The notes beneath the pieces were generated by a model. The model was not told the DNA's origin. It saw only the letters and a program-made list of their open reading frames with translations, and made no database searches. A program made the position numbers and the translations under genes. Below, piece by piece: positions 34,322 through 43,188 of a stretch of 44,993 nt of DNA. Position 1 is the stretch's first letter; every line of letters starts with the position of its first letter. The DNA comes from Phycisphaerae bacterium (GTDB lineage Bacteria > Planctomycetota > Phycisphaerae > Phycisphaerales > SM1A02): contig VGXL01000008.1 of assembly GCA_016873315.1 (NCBI GenBank), positions 1 to 44,993 on the forward strand, given 5' to 3'.

Positions 34322-35124
34322 GGCGTGCAAGCGTAGTCCAGGACCCTCGCCACGGCCGCGGGTGCCTCGACGAGGAGCGCGTGTGTGGTCGGTCGGTCGT
34401 CGCCAGCATCGGCCACGGTGACCTGGAGGTGCCGACCCGCGCGCAGGTTGCGCAAGCGCTCACCTTCCTGGAGGTAGATCGTGTCGTCCTTCCCGGCGAT
34501 GAACCAGCAGCGAGTCGCACGCGAGAGATCGGGCGTCCCAAGCGACTTTCCCGGAGAGAGTTCGTGCACGATCCGAACCCAGCTTGGCGTGTTGGCGACC
34601 CGCGAAGCCGCGAGGGTCCCCGCGAATCCGCGCGCCACCAGTCCCGCAAACATCGGTCGTTCGTGCCACGAACGCATGAACGCTTGCATGCCGTCGCGGG
34701 CGAGTGCCGCGGCGAGCGCCGCATCGGTCCGTTGGCGCTCGATCGCCTGCACGGTCGGCAACGGAAGCACGCGCGCGCTCACGAGGACGAGCGCTTCAGG
34801 AGCAAGTGCAGCGGTGGCAGCCGCAGCAAGGCGTCCACCGAAGCTGTACCCCGTCAACACAAGCGGCGCACCTGGACGCATGGCGCGGATCGCCTGCACG
34901 GTGCGCACGACTGCGGCGGCTGCGTGGGCCATGTCAAGCACGGCGCACTGCGCCAACGGTGCGAGCGCGACGGCGTGGAACGATGCGTGCGCGCTCAGTC
35001 GCGCCGCCACGAGTTTCCAATCGCGTGGTTCGCCGAACGAGCCATGCAACGCAACGATGCAGGGCTGATCGCTCTGCGCTGAACGCAGATCGATCCACGG
35101 AAGGATGGTTGCCCGTGCGGTCAT
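34318..35124 (-). CDS. menH: Alpha/beta hydrolase, probable SHCHC synthase
   Basis: 268 residues with an alpha/beta hydrolase fold: [10 protein letters not shown] oxyanion loop, nucleophile Ser in GYSFGGRLA (about residue 94), Asp in AGKDD and His in PTTHALLVE near the end. MenH removes pyruvate from the MenD product to give SHCHC. The assignment rests on the position directly after menD as well as the fold, since this family is hard to tell apart by sequence. It shares ATGA overlaps with menD and menB. Confidence 0.82.
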   Translation of the reverse strand: MTARATILPWIDLRSAQSDQPCIVALHGSFGEPRDWKLVAARLSAHASFHAVALAPLAQCAVLDMAHAAAAVVRTVQAIRAMRPGAPLVLTGYSFGGRLAAAATAALAPEALVLVSARVLPLPTVQAIERQRTDAALAAALARDGMQAFMRSWHERPMFAGLVARGFAGTLAASRVANTPSWVRIVHELSPGKSLGTPDLSRATRCWFIAGKDDTIYLQEGERLRNLRAGRHLQVTVADAGDDRPTTHALLVEAPAAVARVLDYACTP

Positions 35125-36887
35125 CCTGCGAGCGCCGCGTCGATCGCCTGCGCAACGGCGGCCTGCAGTGAACGGTGACGACTCAGATTCTCCGCTCGCG
35201 GCGTGACGAGTTCAACGATCGCGGGCCCACCCTGCGACCACGCTCGCTGCAACGCGTGCACCGCGTCCTGCCGCGTGGTGGCGCGTGCATAGGGCAGCGA
35301 GAACATCGATGCCGCTCCCTCGAAGAGGCACCCGTGTGGCGTTCCAAAGAGCGCTTCGAACGGCACGGCCTGCTGCGCGACCGGAAGGAAGTGGAAGATG
35401 CCGCCACCATCGTTGTTCACGATCGTCAGCGTGCAGCGACCAGGCGTGCGGCGCAGGAGCTCAAGACTCGACAGATCATGCAGCGCACTGACATCACCGA
35501 CCATCGCCGTGGTCGGCGCGCCACTTCGCGCGATCCCACTGGCGGTGGCGATCAGTCCGTCGATGCCGCTCGCGCCGCGCTGACCAAGCACCACCAGATC
35601 GCGTCGCACCGGCGCGTGCATGTCCAGATCGCGCACCGGCATGCTGTTGCCGGCGAACAGGACGCCCGCTGGAGCGTGCTGCGCGATCCACCACGCGATC
35701 CATGGCTCGCTGAGATCATCAGTCGACTCCATCCAGGCTTCGATCGCGGCTAGGGCGGCAAGATCCACTTGAACGAATGCATCGGTGAGCGCGCTCGGCA
35801 CCGCCGGCAGTGCTTCAGGTGAGCTGTTCACGAGATCGCGCGCCAAAGCTGCCAGATCGACATCAAGCGAGAACGCCGCTGTGTGCGATGGATCCTGCCG
35901 CTGGGCATGACGACCGACGAGCACGGGTCGCACGCGCGACGCAACGATCCACTGCGCCACGGCCTTGCTCGTGAGCGCGCCACCGACTCGCAAGATCGCG
36001 TCGGGCGCGAGTGCTTGCTGCGCGAGTTCGCTGCGCACGACCAGATCGCCGTGTGCGATCACGCGCGCGAGCGCTGTCGGCACGCCGCGAAGTCCACTGG
36101 TGATGTCGGCGACCACGGGCCAGCCAAGTCGCGCCGCAAGGATGAGCACGGCATCGCGTTCGGCTTCATCACGAAGGGCGCCCGCGACGATGACCCCGCG
36201 TGAACTGCCGCGCGTGACCGCGCGCAATGCGGCGAGCAGGCCTGGACCGCCGCCGAAGCACGCCTCGGCGCGCCAGGGTGCGTTCGATCCAATCCACGCG
36301 TGGATGGACTCGAGCACGCGGCGATTCCAAGCGAACTCCTGCAGTCCAAGCGGCTCGCGACACGGGCAATTCAGTTGCACTGCTCCGCACGGCACGGTGT
36401 GCGCTCGGTTCCAGGCTTCGGCAGCCGTCGAGAGCACGACGCGCGCATCGACCTCATCAGTCGGGCAACCAAGATCGACGCTCCATCGCGCGAATCGACC
36501 GAACACCTCGCGCTGCGGAATCGCTTGGTTTGCTCCGCATTCCAAGAGTTCGGGCGGCCGATCGGCCGTCAGCAGGATCATCGGGACGCCGCTCGCCCAT
36601 GCCTCGACGGCAGCAGGAAGAAGGTTGGCGACCGCGGTGCCGCTGGTCGTGATCACAGGCGCGGCACATCCGGTGGCCTTCGCGATGCCCAGCGCATGGA
36701 ACGCAGCGCCGCGCTCATCGAGTGCCACCACGACATCAAGCCCACTTGCGTGTGCAGCCAACGCCAGCGGCGTACTGCGCGACCCCGGGCAGACCACCAC
36801 ATGACGCGCGCCCGAGCGCACGAACTCGGCCATCAGCAAGCGCGCCCAGAGGGCATTCAGGTTGGGAGCGTCGTCGAAGGTCATCAT
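35121..36887 (-). CDS. menD: SEPHCHC synthase, thiamine-diphosphate dependent
   Basis: 588 residues. The N-terminal half has CPGSRSTPLALAA and the Glu-bearing LDERGAAFHALGIAKATG of MenD. The C-terminal ThDP domain has GDVSALHDLSSLELLRR and VNNDGGGIFHFLP, the metal/ThDP-binding GDG-NN-type motif. It joins isochorismate and 2-oxoglutarate, the committed step of classical menaquinone synthesis. Tandem ATGs at 36887 and 36884; the gap to menF is 9 bases. No clear Shine-Dalgarno. Confidence 0.95.
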   Translation of the reverse strand: MMTFDDAPNLNALWARLLMAEFVRSGARHVVVCPGSRSTPLALAAHASGLDVVVALDERGAAFHALGIAKATGCAAPVITTSGTAVANLLPAAVEAWASGVPMILLTADRPPELLECGANQAIPQREVFGRFARWSVDLGCPTDEVDARVVLSTAAEAWNRAHTVPCGAVQLNCPCREPLGLQEFAWNRRVLESIHAWIGSNAPWRAEACFGGGPGLLAALRAVTRGSSRGVIVAGALRDEAERDAVLILAARLGWPVVADITSGLRGVPTALARVIAHGDLVVRSELAQQALAPDAILRVGGALTSKAVAQWIVASRVRPVLVGRHAQRQDPSHTAAFSLDVDLAALARDLVNSSPEALPAVPSALTDAFVQVDLAALAAIEAWMESTDDLSEPWIAWWIAQHAPAGVLFAGNSMPVRDLDMHAPVRRDLVVLGQRGASGIDGLIATASGIARSGAPTTAMVGDVSALHDLSSLELLRRTPGRCTLTIVNNDGGGIFHFLPVAQQAVPFEALFGTPHGCLFEGAASMFSLPYARATTRQDAVHALQRAWSQGGPAIVELVTPRAENLSRHRSLQAAVAQAIDAALAG

Positions 36888-36896
36888 GCGTGGGGC

Positions 36897-38261
36897 TCAG
36901 GAGACGGCGTCGAACGACTCCATCTTGCGGGCCGTCTCGAGCCATTCAGCATCGGCCTCGCTGCCCTGCACGATACCCGCGCCACCGTACGCCACGGCCT
37001 GATCGCCATGCACGAGCGCGCAGCGGATGCCCACGGCGAAGTCGCTGCGGCTCGCACTGACGAGCCCGACCACGCCGGCGTACAGGCCACGCTGATCCGC
37101 TTCGTGCGACGCAATGAAGGCACGCGCGGCTTCCGTGGGCGTTCCGCACACCGCTGGCGTGGGATGCAGCGCTTCAAGCAGCGCCGCATCTCGGACATCA
37201 TCGCCCAGACGCGCGCTGACGCCGGTCATCAAGTGCTGCACATGCGCCAGGCGCACGATGCCCGGCGTCGGCTCGGCATCGAGTTGATCGCACCACGGCG
37301 CAAGAACAGCCTTGATGCGTTCGAGCACCAAATCGTGCTCGAGACGGTTCTTCGCACTCGCGAGCAGACGACTGGCCAACCACGCATCGGCGGCAAGATC
37401 CGGCCCGCGCGGGCAGGTCCCTGCAATCGCTTCGGTATGCACCACGCGTCCCTTGCGCTTGAAGAGACGCTCGGGCGTGATCGACACGAAACTCGAACCG
37501 GGCGCTGCTTCGAGCGCAACCTGGAAGACATCATGCGCCGCCGACCGAAGCGACATCAGCAGCGCCATCGGATCGATCGGATTCACGGCGCGATAGCGGC
37601 GCGTGCGCGCCACGACGACCTTGTCGAGCGTCCGCGCCGAGATCGCATCGAGCGCCTCATCGACCATGCGCGCCCAATGCGACGGATCACTGTCGGACTC
37701 CAGCCGCAGGGCCACGCGCTGCACCGAAGTGGGCTGGCGCAGCGCGCGCAGCGCGTCGATCGATCGCGATGCATCGCCGTTCAGATGCACGGCCAGAGTC
37801 GTCACAGTGCGCATGCGGCGCACTTCGACCAAAGGAAGCGAGACTCGCATCGCACCGAACGCGGACCATGCACCGGCAGGCGCGGCGGTCTCGAACGCGC
37901 AGGTCGTCACCAGGAACGGCGACGCGGGCTCGTGCATGCGCGGGAAGATCGGTGGCTCTTGCTCAAGCAGGCACTGCACGCGCGCGTCGTCAAGCGATGG
38001 CGCAGCGAACAGGCAACCCAGGCTGGCCATCTCAAGGCTGCCCTCGCGGTTGCGGAACATGGTCCGCTGCCCGGGTGCCTGACTGGCCACCCAAGCCATG
38101 ATGTCAAGCGGTTCGATCTCAACCTCGATGCGGTCCAGGGCATCGGATGAACGAGCACCAAGGGACTCGATCGCCGCAGCCAGATCCTGCGCCGCGCGCG
38201 CGATCGGAACGACGCCCGGAAGGCGTCGAACATGCAGCGTGATCGTGTCGGCCGAGGCCAT
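36897..38261 (-). CDS. menF: Isochorismate synthase
   Basis: 454 residues of the chorismate-binding family. The C-terminal catalytic part has PERLFKRKGRVVHTEAIAGT, NRLEHDLVLERI, LHPTPAVCGTP and GIRCALVHGDQAVAYGGAGIVQGS, which hold the magnesium and substrate ligands. It converts chorismate to isochorismate for MenD. The N-terminal 200 residues are less conserved, as usual. ATG 38261 is preferred over an upstream TTG. It is the first gene of the seven-gene men operon, and the divergent 212-base region before it holds the only AT-rich patch, so the operon promoter is probably there. Confidence 0.93.
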   Translation of the reverse strand: MASADTITLHVRRLPGVVPIARAAQDLAAAIESLGARSSDALDRIEVEIEPLDIMAWVASQAPGQRTMFRNREGSLEMASLGCLFAAPSLDDARVQCLLEQEPPIFPRMHEPASPFLVTTCAFETAAPAGAWSAFGAMRVSLPLVEVRRMRTVTTLAVHLNGDASRSIDALRALRQPTSVQRVALRLESDSDPSHWARMVDEALDAISARTLDKVVVARTRRYRAVNPIDPMALLMSLRSAAHDVFQVALEAAPGSSFVSITPERLFKRKGRVVHTEAIAGTCPRGPDLAADAWLASRLLASAKNRLEHDLVLERIKAVLAPWCDQLDAEPTPGIVRLAHVQHLMTGVSARLGDDVRDAALLEALHPTPAVCGTPTEAARAFIASHEADQRGLYAGVVGLVSASRSDFAVGIRCALVHGDQAVAYGGAGIVQGSEADAEWLETARKMESFDAVS

Positions 38262-38473
38262 GGGTCGCAAAGTCTAGGAATCGCGCAGGGCGTCACGGAG
38301 TTCCGGACCTCTTCGTGGGCAACTTGGTTTTTATAGGACTTTGGATCGCCGCATCGTCCCGACCCCCGTACATTCCATTCTTCGTGAACTTCCGCCGCCG
38401 CAAGCGATCCATCCACCATGCCGAGGCCCACGCCGACGAGGCGCTCTCCAAGATCCGGGTCTTGGAGCACCCC
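38262..38473. promoter_or_regulatory. Divergent promoter region, menF / rnd
   Basis: 212 non-coding bases between divergent genes. The AT-rich patch at 38325-38337 (ttggtttttatag) stands out in this GC-rich background; on minus it reads TATAAAAACC. I cannot assign a convincing -35/-10 pair to either direction. An alternative GTG start for rnd at 38315 would lie inside it. Confidence 0.35.
38464..38467 (+). promoter_or_regulatory. Ribosome site GGAG choosing the rnd start
   Basis: GGAG lies six bases before ATG 38474, giving a 390-residue protein of normal RNase D length instead of the 53-residue longer form. Confidence 0.4.
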
Positions 38474-39646
38474 ATGGTGCCGCAGGGGGCCGCGTCGGTG
38501 GTGCAAACCCAGGCGGAGCTGGCCGAACTCGTCGAACACATCCGGTCCGCCGGGACCTTTGCCTACGACACCGAGTTCATCGGTGAAGAGACCTTCCATC
38601 CTCGCATCTACCTCCTGCAGGTCGCCACGACTGAGCGCGTGGCGATCATCGATCCAACACAGACTCCCGACCTGTCCAGTGTGTGGTCGGCCGTCTGTGA
38701 CCAGACACTGGTCACGCTGGTCCACGCCGGTGGCCAGGATGTGAATGCCGCGCAGCGTTCCGCCGGCGTACTCGCGAGCAATGTGGTCGACACCCAAGTC
38801 GGCGCGGCATTGATCGGGATGCCGTGGCCGGCAAGCTTGGCCAACACGGTCGAGTCGCTCACGGGGCATCGCCTTTCGAAGGGGCACACCTTCACGGACT
38901 GGGATGCGCGACCGCTCACCGCGAGCCAGATCAGTTACGCGGCCGACGATGTTCGCTACCTCCCGTTGGTGTGGCAACGCATGAAGGAGCGTCTTGCTGA
39001 GCTCGGACGAGTCGACTGGGCTCGGCACGAGTGCGAACTTGAAATCAAGGCCAGCGAGTCATTCGATCCCGAGAGCCAGGTCCGCCGCGCCTGCCGCGGG
39101 ATGAACCTGCGCCCGCGCGTGATGACGATCCTGCGCGAGCTGGTGGTGCTGCGCTACGACCTTGCACGCATCAAGGATGTTCCGCCGCGCACCTTCTTGG
39201 CCGACGCCCCCCTGCTCGATGTGGCGCGAGCCAAGCCGGAATCGGTCCGCGAACTCGAGGACATTCGCGGCCTGCCGCGACCGGTCGTGCATGAATCGGG
39301 CCAGGCGATCATCGACTGCATCGCGCGCGCCAAGGATCTTCCGATCGACCGGGATCGGATCTGGACCCCACCCGACGAGAGCGCCGACGACCGCATGAAG
39401 ATCGACGCCCTGTGGTCGATCGTCAACATGCGTTGCATCGGCATGCATCTCGCGCCGACGATGGTGCTCACCCGCCAGAAGCTCAGCCGTTGGTATCTGG
39501 CGCGGCAGAAGGACCCCTCCGCCCGCCTCTTCGATGACGGCGACTGGCGTCACGCCGCCATCGGGATCTGGCTGGACTCGTTCATGGCAGGCAAGGAGCG
39601 CCTGGAACTCGAGTGGGGCCCACAGGGGCCGCAGTCGGCAGCTTGA
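38474..39646 (+). CDS. rnd: Ribonuclease D
   Basis: 390 residues from ATG 38474, close to E. coli RNase D in length. The DEDDy 3'-5' exonuclease motifs are FAYDTEFIGE (Exo I), HAGGQDVN (Exo II) and YAADDVRYL (Exo III, with the Tyr). They are followed by two helical HRDC-type regions (about 205-280 and 300-375). It trims the 3' ends of tRNA and other structured RNAs. Upstream in-frame codons back to a GTG at 38315 have no counterpart in the family. It precedes clpS, separated by 137 bases. Confidence 0.92.
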   Translation: MVPQGAASVVQTQAELAELVEHIRSAGTFAYDTEFIGEETFHPRIYLLQVATTERVAIIDPTQTPDLSSVWSAVCDQTLVTLVHAGGQDVNAAQRSAGVLASNVVDTQVGAALIGMPWPASLANTVESLTGHRLSKGHTFTDWDARPLTASQISYAADDVRYLPLVWQRMKERLAELGRVDWARHECELEIKASESFDPESQVRRACRGMNLRPRVMTILRELVVLRYDLARIKDVPPRTFLADAPLLDVARAKPESVRELEDIRGLPRPVVHESGQAIIDCIARAKDLPIDRDRIWTPPDESADDRMKIDALWSIVNMRCIGMHLAPTMVLTRQKLSRWYLARQKDPSARLFDDGDWRHAAIGIWLDSFMAGKERLELEWGPQGPQSAA

Positions 39647-39783
39647 GTCCGCCCCCCTCGCGGGCCCCAGTGGAGCGCCCCGTGGACCGCCAGCCCCCTC
39701 GGTCGGATCGGGAAAATCCCTTGAATTTTCATTGAAACTCGTCGGGGTGCCCATACCCTCGCGGCATCCACCGGAGGTCCAGC

Positions 39784-40077
39784 ATGAGCACCACCATTCA
39801 AGGCACCCCGACTCGGAAGCCAAGCCCGACCAAGCCCCGTCCGCTGCCACTGTGGAAGGTGTTGGTCCACAACGATGATGTGAACACCTACGAGCATGTC
39901 ATCCGCAGTTTCATGGACATCCTGCGCATGGAAGTCACCACAGCGCTCGTGAAGACGACCGAGGTCGATCGCACCGGCGCCGCCGTGGTCTTCGTGACCC
40001 ACCGCGAGCGCGCTGAACTCGTCCAGGGCCAGCTGCAGTCGAAGTCGTTGACGGTCTCGATCGAACCCGACGCCTGA
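39784..40077 (+). CDS. clpS: ClpS adaptor
   Basis: 97 residues, normal ClpS length. The N-terminal tail (1-24) is flexible and Pro/Thr/Lys-rich. The core has WKVLVHNDDVNTYEHVI, the N-degron-binding Asn-Asp pair, and TEVDRTGAAVVFVTHRERAELVQ, the helix that meets the ClpA N-domain. It delivers N-end-rule substrates to ClpAP; no clpA is in the window. GGAGG at 39773-39777 gives a firm start. TTGAAA (39732-39737) upstream is a possible -35 box with a weak TACCCT -10. Confidence 0.95.
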   Translation: MSTTIQGTPTRKPSPTKPRPLPLWKVLVHNDDVNTYEHVIRSFMDILRMEVTTALVKTTEVDRTGAAVVFVTHRERAELVQGQLQSKSLTVSIEPDA

Positions 40078-40113
40078 GTGCGCGCCCGTTCGGTCGCCCT
40101 GCGACCCCAGCCC

Positions 40114-40133
40114 CGGTGCAAGCCGACGCTCAC
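40114..40133. repeat. Copy 1 of a 20-base intergenic motif
   Basis: It matches 44024-44043 at 19 of 20 bases. It contains CGGT-GCAA-GCCG, a small stem with a GNRA-type loop, and abuts the stop of a minus-strand gene. Function unknown. Confidence 0.5.
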
Positions 40134-41308
40134 TATCGCACGCGGTGCCAGCCGTCCCGATCGATCGAGTGAATGCCGTCCTGTTCGATCCAAAGATGTG
40201 CGATGTGGACCGGCGCACATCGGACCCGGAGCACCTCACGCAGGGTTCGCGACTCGAAGATCACGAGTGAACCATCGACCGTGCCCACGACGAAACGATC
40301 CGCATCGTGAGGGATCGCCGAGGCGGGCACGCTCTGCGTGAATGGCTTCTCCTCCCGTTCGACTTCGCCAGTCGCAGCATTCACGCGCAACACATGTCCC
40401 TCGCGACCCGTGACGATCGCAAAGGAACCATCCGAAGCGATCGAGGACGACTCCAGTTGGCTGATCGGCTTCACCGTCCACCGCACCCGCCCCGAATCCA
40501 GTTCGTGCAGACTCGCGCCACGGCGTCGCGAACCAACCAAGACCGTGTTGGCAGGACCGCAGATCGAGAGGCTTCGGAATCCATGACGCTCCCGCTCATG
40601 AATGCTGTCGCCGACTCCGTCCAGTCGCCAACGCTCCTGCCCTGAAGCAACATCAACACATCGCAACGACGCGTCGTCAAGCGCCACGACGATCGTGGTG
40701 CCGTCATCATCGATCGTGCCACACAGCACCGGGATCCCCTGGGCAATGGTCACATCCTGCGACTCCGGGCCGCGCACGATGCGCACGCTCCCGATGCCGG
40801 CTCGCTCCAGTCTCAGTCCGCTGTGCCGAACATCAAGAGGTGCCAGCCGACGAGCTCCGAACCAGCGATCCACTTCGCTCGCCGCAATCGTGAATGCACC
40901 TGATTGGCTCGAGACACCCATGGCGCCCTCGCGCGAAGCAATGCTCCAGAGTCGTTCCGTGGCCAGTGGCAGTCGCCCGAGTTCCCGACCAGTCGCGATC
41001 GACCAGAGCTCGACCGTGCCATCGCTGCCGACGCTGATGACCCGTTCGTCATCAAGACGAGCGAGCCCCCAGACTGTCCCGCCGTTGCCAGGAACCGACC
41101 ACGATGGTCCGTTGCCGTTGACCGCGACACAGGTGATCCCCCGTCCGCCGACCATCACTCCGTTCCCATCTGCAGTCCACTCAATCGCGAATGTCGCAAA
41201 GCCTGGCTCCCCAACGGGAGTGACCAACCCCGTGGACACATCGACCGTGACCGCACCGCCTTCGCCACCCACAGCAACGACCGAGGGCGCGCTCGGGTGG
41301 GCTGCCAT
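40133..41308 (-). pseudogene. C-terminal repeat domain of the Ser/Thr kinase, displaced frame
   Basis: 391 residues of WD40/PQQ-like beta-propeller repeats, for example GGTVWGLARLDDERVISVGSDGTVELWSIATGRELGRLPL and LDDASLRCVDVASGQERWRL. The open frame has no signal peptide or domain boundary at its ATG and continues upstream into the 56-base duplication. Removing one repeat copy joins it in frame to the upstream kinase (1007 residues in total), the usual planctomycete kinase-propeller architecture. It may be untranslated, or restarted at 41308. Confidence 0.7.
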
Positions 41309-43125
41309 CGAACGGACGAGGCCAACGCCAAGGGGAAGAATGCTGCTCGGTTTCGTGGGCGAGTCACGATTCCAGACCCGGAGTTCGTAGCCCGCGCCGA
41401 CGATCTGCCCATTGCCGAGTTCGGCAGTGATGGCCTGGTCGTACTCAGCGACGGACTGTCGAAGGAGCGGCGGTCCACCACAGTGATGGCCTGGTCGTAC
41501 TCAGCGACGGGCTGTCGAAGGAGCGGCGGTCCACCACCCGTCGCGACATCATGCAGCGTCAAGTCCCCGCGCAGGTTGGCCACGGCGATCGTCAGCGCAT
41601 CTCGCGTCACGCAAAGCGCCCCGACCTCCGTCAGTGGCTGAGGGGTGCACCAGGTCAACGCGCCCCGGTCCCCGCGGACAAGCACATCCAACCCCGTCTT
41701 CCCGATCCCTTCGCCTGTGAAGAGACCGATGCCCGCTTGGGCACCCGGAAGAAGCACCCAGTCCTTGCAGGAGTACGGGAGCACATCGTGCCAACCCAGG
41801 TTGAGCAAACGCCGCGTCACATCAACTTCAAGACACGGATCGCCGTCGAGAAGATCCGTCGCCACAGACTCGATGGCGGATCGATCGGCGTCGGCAACGG
41901 CTCGCGACAGCAACGACAACCGTGCCGCCCGTGTCTGGTCACGCGCGTGCCTGGCCTGCACGACTGCGACCCATGCGATCGACACGAGCGCCGCCATGAT
42001 GGCCACGGTGGTCGCGACCGGCACTCGGTTGCGCCACATCGCTCGCCGCAATCGTTCCAACCGCCCCTGCTCAGACACCAGGACTGGTTCGCCGCGTAGG
42101 TGGCGGCGCAAGTCTTCCGCGAATTGAGCAGCCGTTGGGTATCGGTTGGCCGGATCGTGGGCCGTAGCGCGCTGAATGATGCGCTCGAGCTCCGTCCGTC
42201 GCAGTCCCGTCAGCCCTGAGAGTTGCACGACGACGGGTTGACTGACGACCTGCAACTGCTGCGCGATGCCCGCGCCCGACAATCGTCGCAGCGGTTCATC
42301 GGCGATGAGTTCGTACAGCATCGCGCCAAGCGCGAACAGATCGCAACGGACATCTGGAACACGCGATGGATCGAGCGCCTCTGGCGCGACATAACGCATC
42401 GTGCCTTCGAGCCGCGATCCGAGCAACACTTTGGTCACCGCGGGCGATTGCTCCGACAGGCCTGCGATGCCGAAGTCGATCACGACCGGACGGTCATCCG
42501 CATCCACGAGAATGTTGTCGGGCTTGAGGTCCCGATGAATCACGCCACGGCCGTGCGCATGCTGCACGGCCTCTGCAACCGTAGCGAGTGCGGACACGCG
42601 CTCCTCGAGCGGGCGCGCTCCATTCGTGGCCCACTCCGTGAGTGTGCGCGCTTCGCGCACGAGCTCCATGGCGATCCAGAACCAGCGACGCCCATCGATG
42701 GACGACACATCGGCTCGATAGAGGCGCGCGATGCCAGGGTGCTCCAGTTGCGCGAGCAAGCGTGCCTCGGCTGGGCGCAGCGGACGGTCATCGGCGCGCC
42801 AAACCGCTGGCATCACTTTGAGTGCCACGCTTCGGCCAACACCCCGCTCGACCGCCTCGAACACACGGCCTATGCCACCTTCACCGAGTTGGCGAACGAT
42901 GGTGAACTCGCCCAGCTCAGTGCCAACGCCGAGCCCATCGCTCGTCACGACATCAGAGGGATCCAGAGGTTGCATCGAGTCGTTCAGACCCAGCAGGGCA
43001 AGCGCCTCGGCCACGATGGCTGGAGCGAACCGAGCAAGGGCTTCTGCCTCGCGGTCTTCGCAGAGCAACTCAAAGCAGGCATGGACCTCGCGCAGGCGAG
43101 CTGGGTCGGGCGACTCGCGGTCCAT
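41155..43125 (-). CDS. Membrane Ser/Thr protein kinase, C-terminus frameshifted
   Basis: 656 residues as written. N-terminal 60 residues precede a Hanks-type kinase: GEGGIGRVFE (Gly loop), Lys103 in ALKVM, HRDLKPDN catalytic loop, DFG in VIDFGIAG, and GTMRYVAPEAL. A single membrane helix (about 405-428) is followed by the start of a propeller-like outer domain. From about residue 549 the frame is wrong because of a 56-base tandem duplication, giving about 107 unrelated residues. The kinase itself is intact. The gene diverges from the ECF sigma gene 63 bases away, the known pairing of planctomycete ECF factors with kinases, so it probably controls that sigma factor by phosphorylation (inference). 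ATG 43125 is preferred over an upstream start. Confidence 0.85.
   Translation of the reverse strand: MDRESPDPARLREVHACFELLCEDREAEALARFAPAIVAEALALLGLNDSMQPLDPSDVVTSDGLGVGTELGEFTIVRQLGEGGIGRVFEAVERGVGRSVALKVMPAVWRADDRPLRPAEARLLAQLEHPGIARLYRADVSSIDGRRWFWIAMELVREARTLTEWATNGARPLEERVSALATVAEAVQHAHGRGVIHRDLKPDNILVDADDRPVVIDFGIAGLSEQSPAVTKVLLGSRLEGTMRYVAPEALDPSRVPDVRCDLFALGAMLYELIADEPLRRLSGAGIAQQLQVVSQPVVVQLSGLTGLRRTELERIIQRATAHDPANRYPTAAQFAEDLRRHLRGEPVLVSEQGRLERLRRAMWRNRVPVATTVAIMAALVSIAWVAVVQARHARDQTRAARLSLLSRAVADADRSAIESVATDLLDGDPCLEVDVTRRLLNLGWHDVLPYSCKDWVLLPGAQAGIGLFTGEGIGKTGLDVLVRGDRGALTWCTPQPLTEVGALCVTRDALTIAVANLRGDLTLHDVATGGGPPLLRQPVAEYDQAITVVDRRSFDSPSLSTTRPSLPNSAMGRSSARATNSGSGIVTRPRNRAAFFPLALASSVRWQPTRARPRSLLWVAKAVRSRSMCPRGWSLPLGSQALRHSRLSGLQMGTE
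41425..41536. repeat. 56-bp tandem duplication inside the kinase gene
   Basis: Copies at 41425-41480 and 41481-41536 differ by one base (a at 41455, g at 41511). Fifty-six is not a multiple of three, so the kinase and its propeller are placed in different frames; deleting one copy gives a single 3024-base gene. Confidence 0.95.
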
Positions 43126-43188
43126 GGGCCGTCCAGTGTAGTTGTTTGGCCTCGATCGCCGATCTAGAAGGAGCCCAGAACGGTCTCC

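Noticed and set aside
36300-38150. 616-residue plus-strand frame opposite menD/menF
   Set aside because: Low-complexity Arg/His-rich shadow of two well-identified enzymes.
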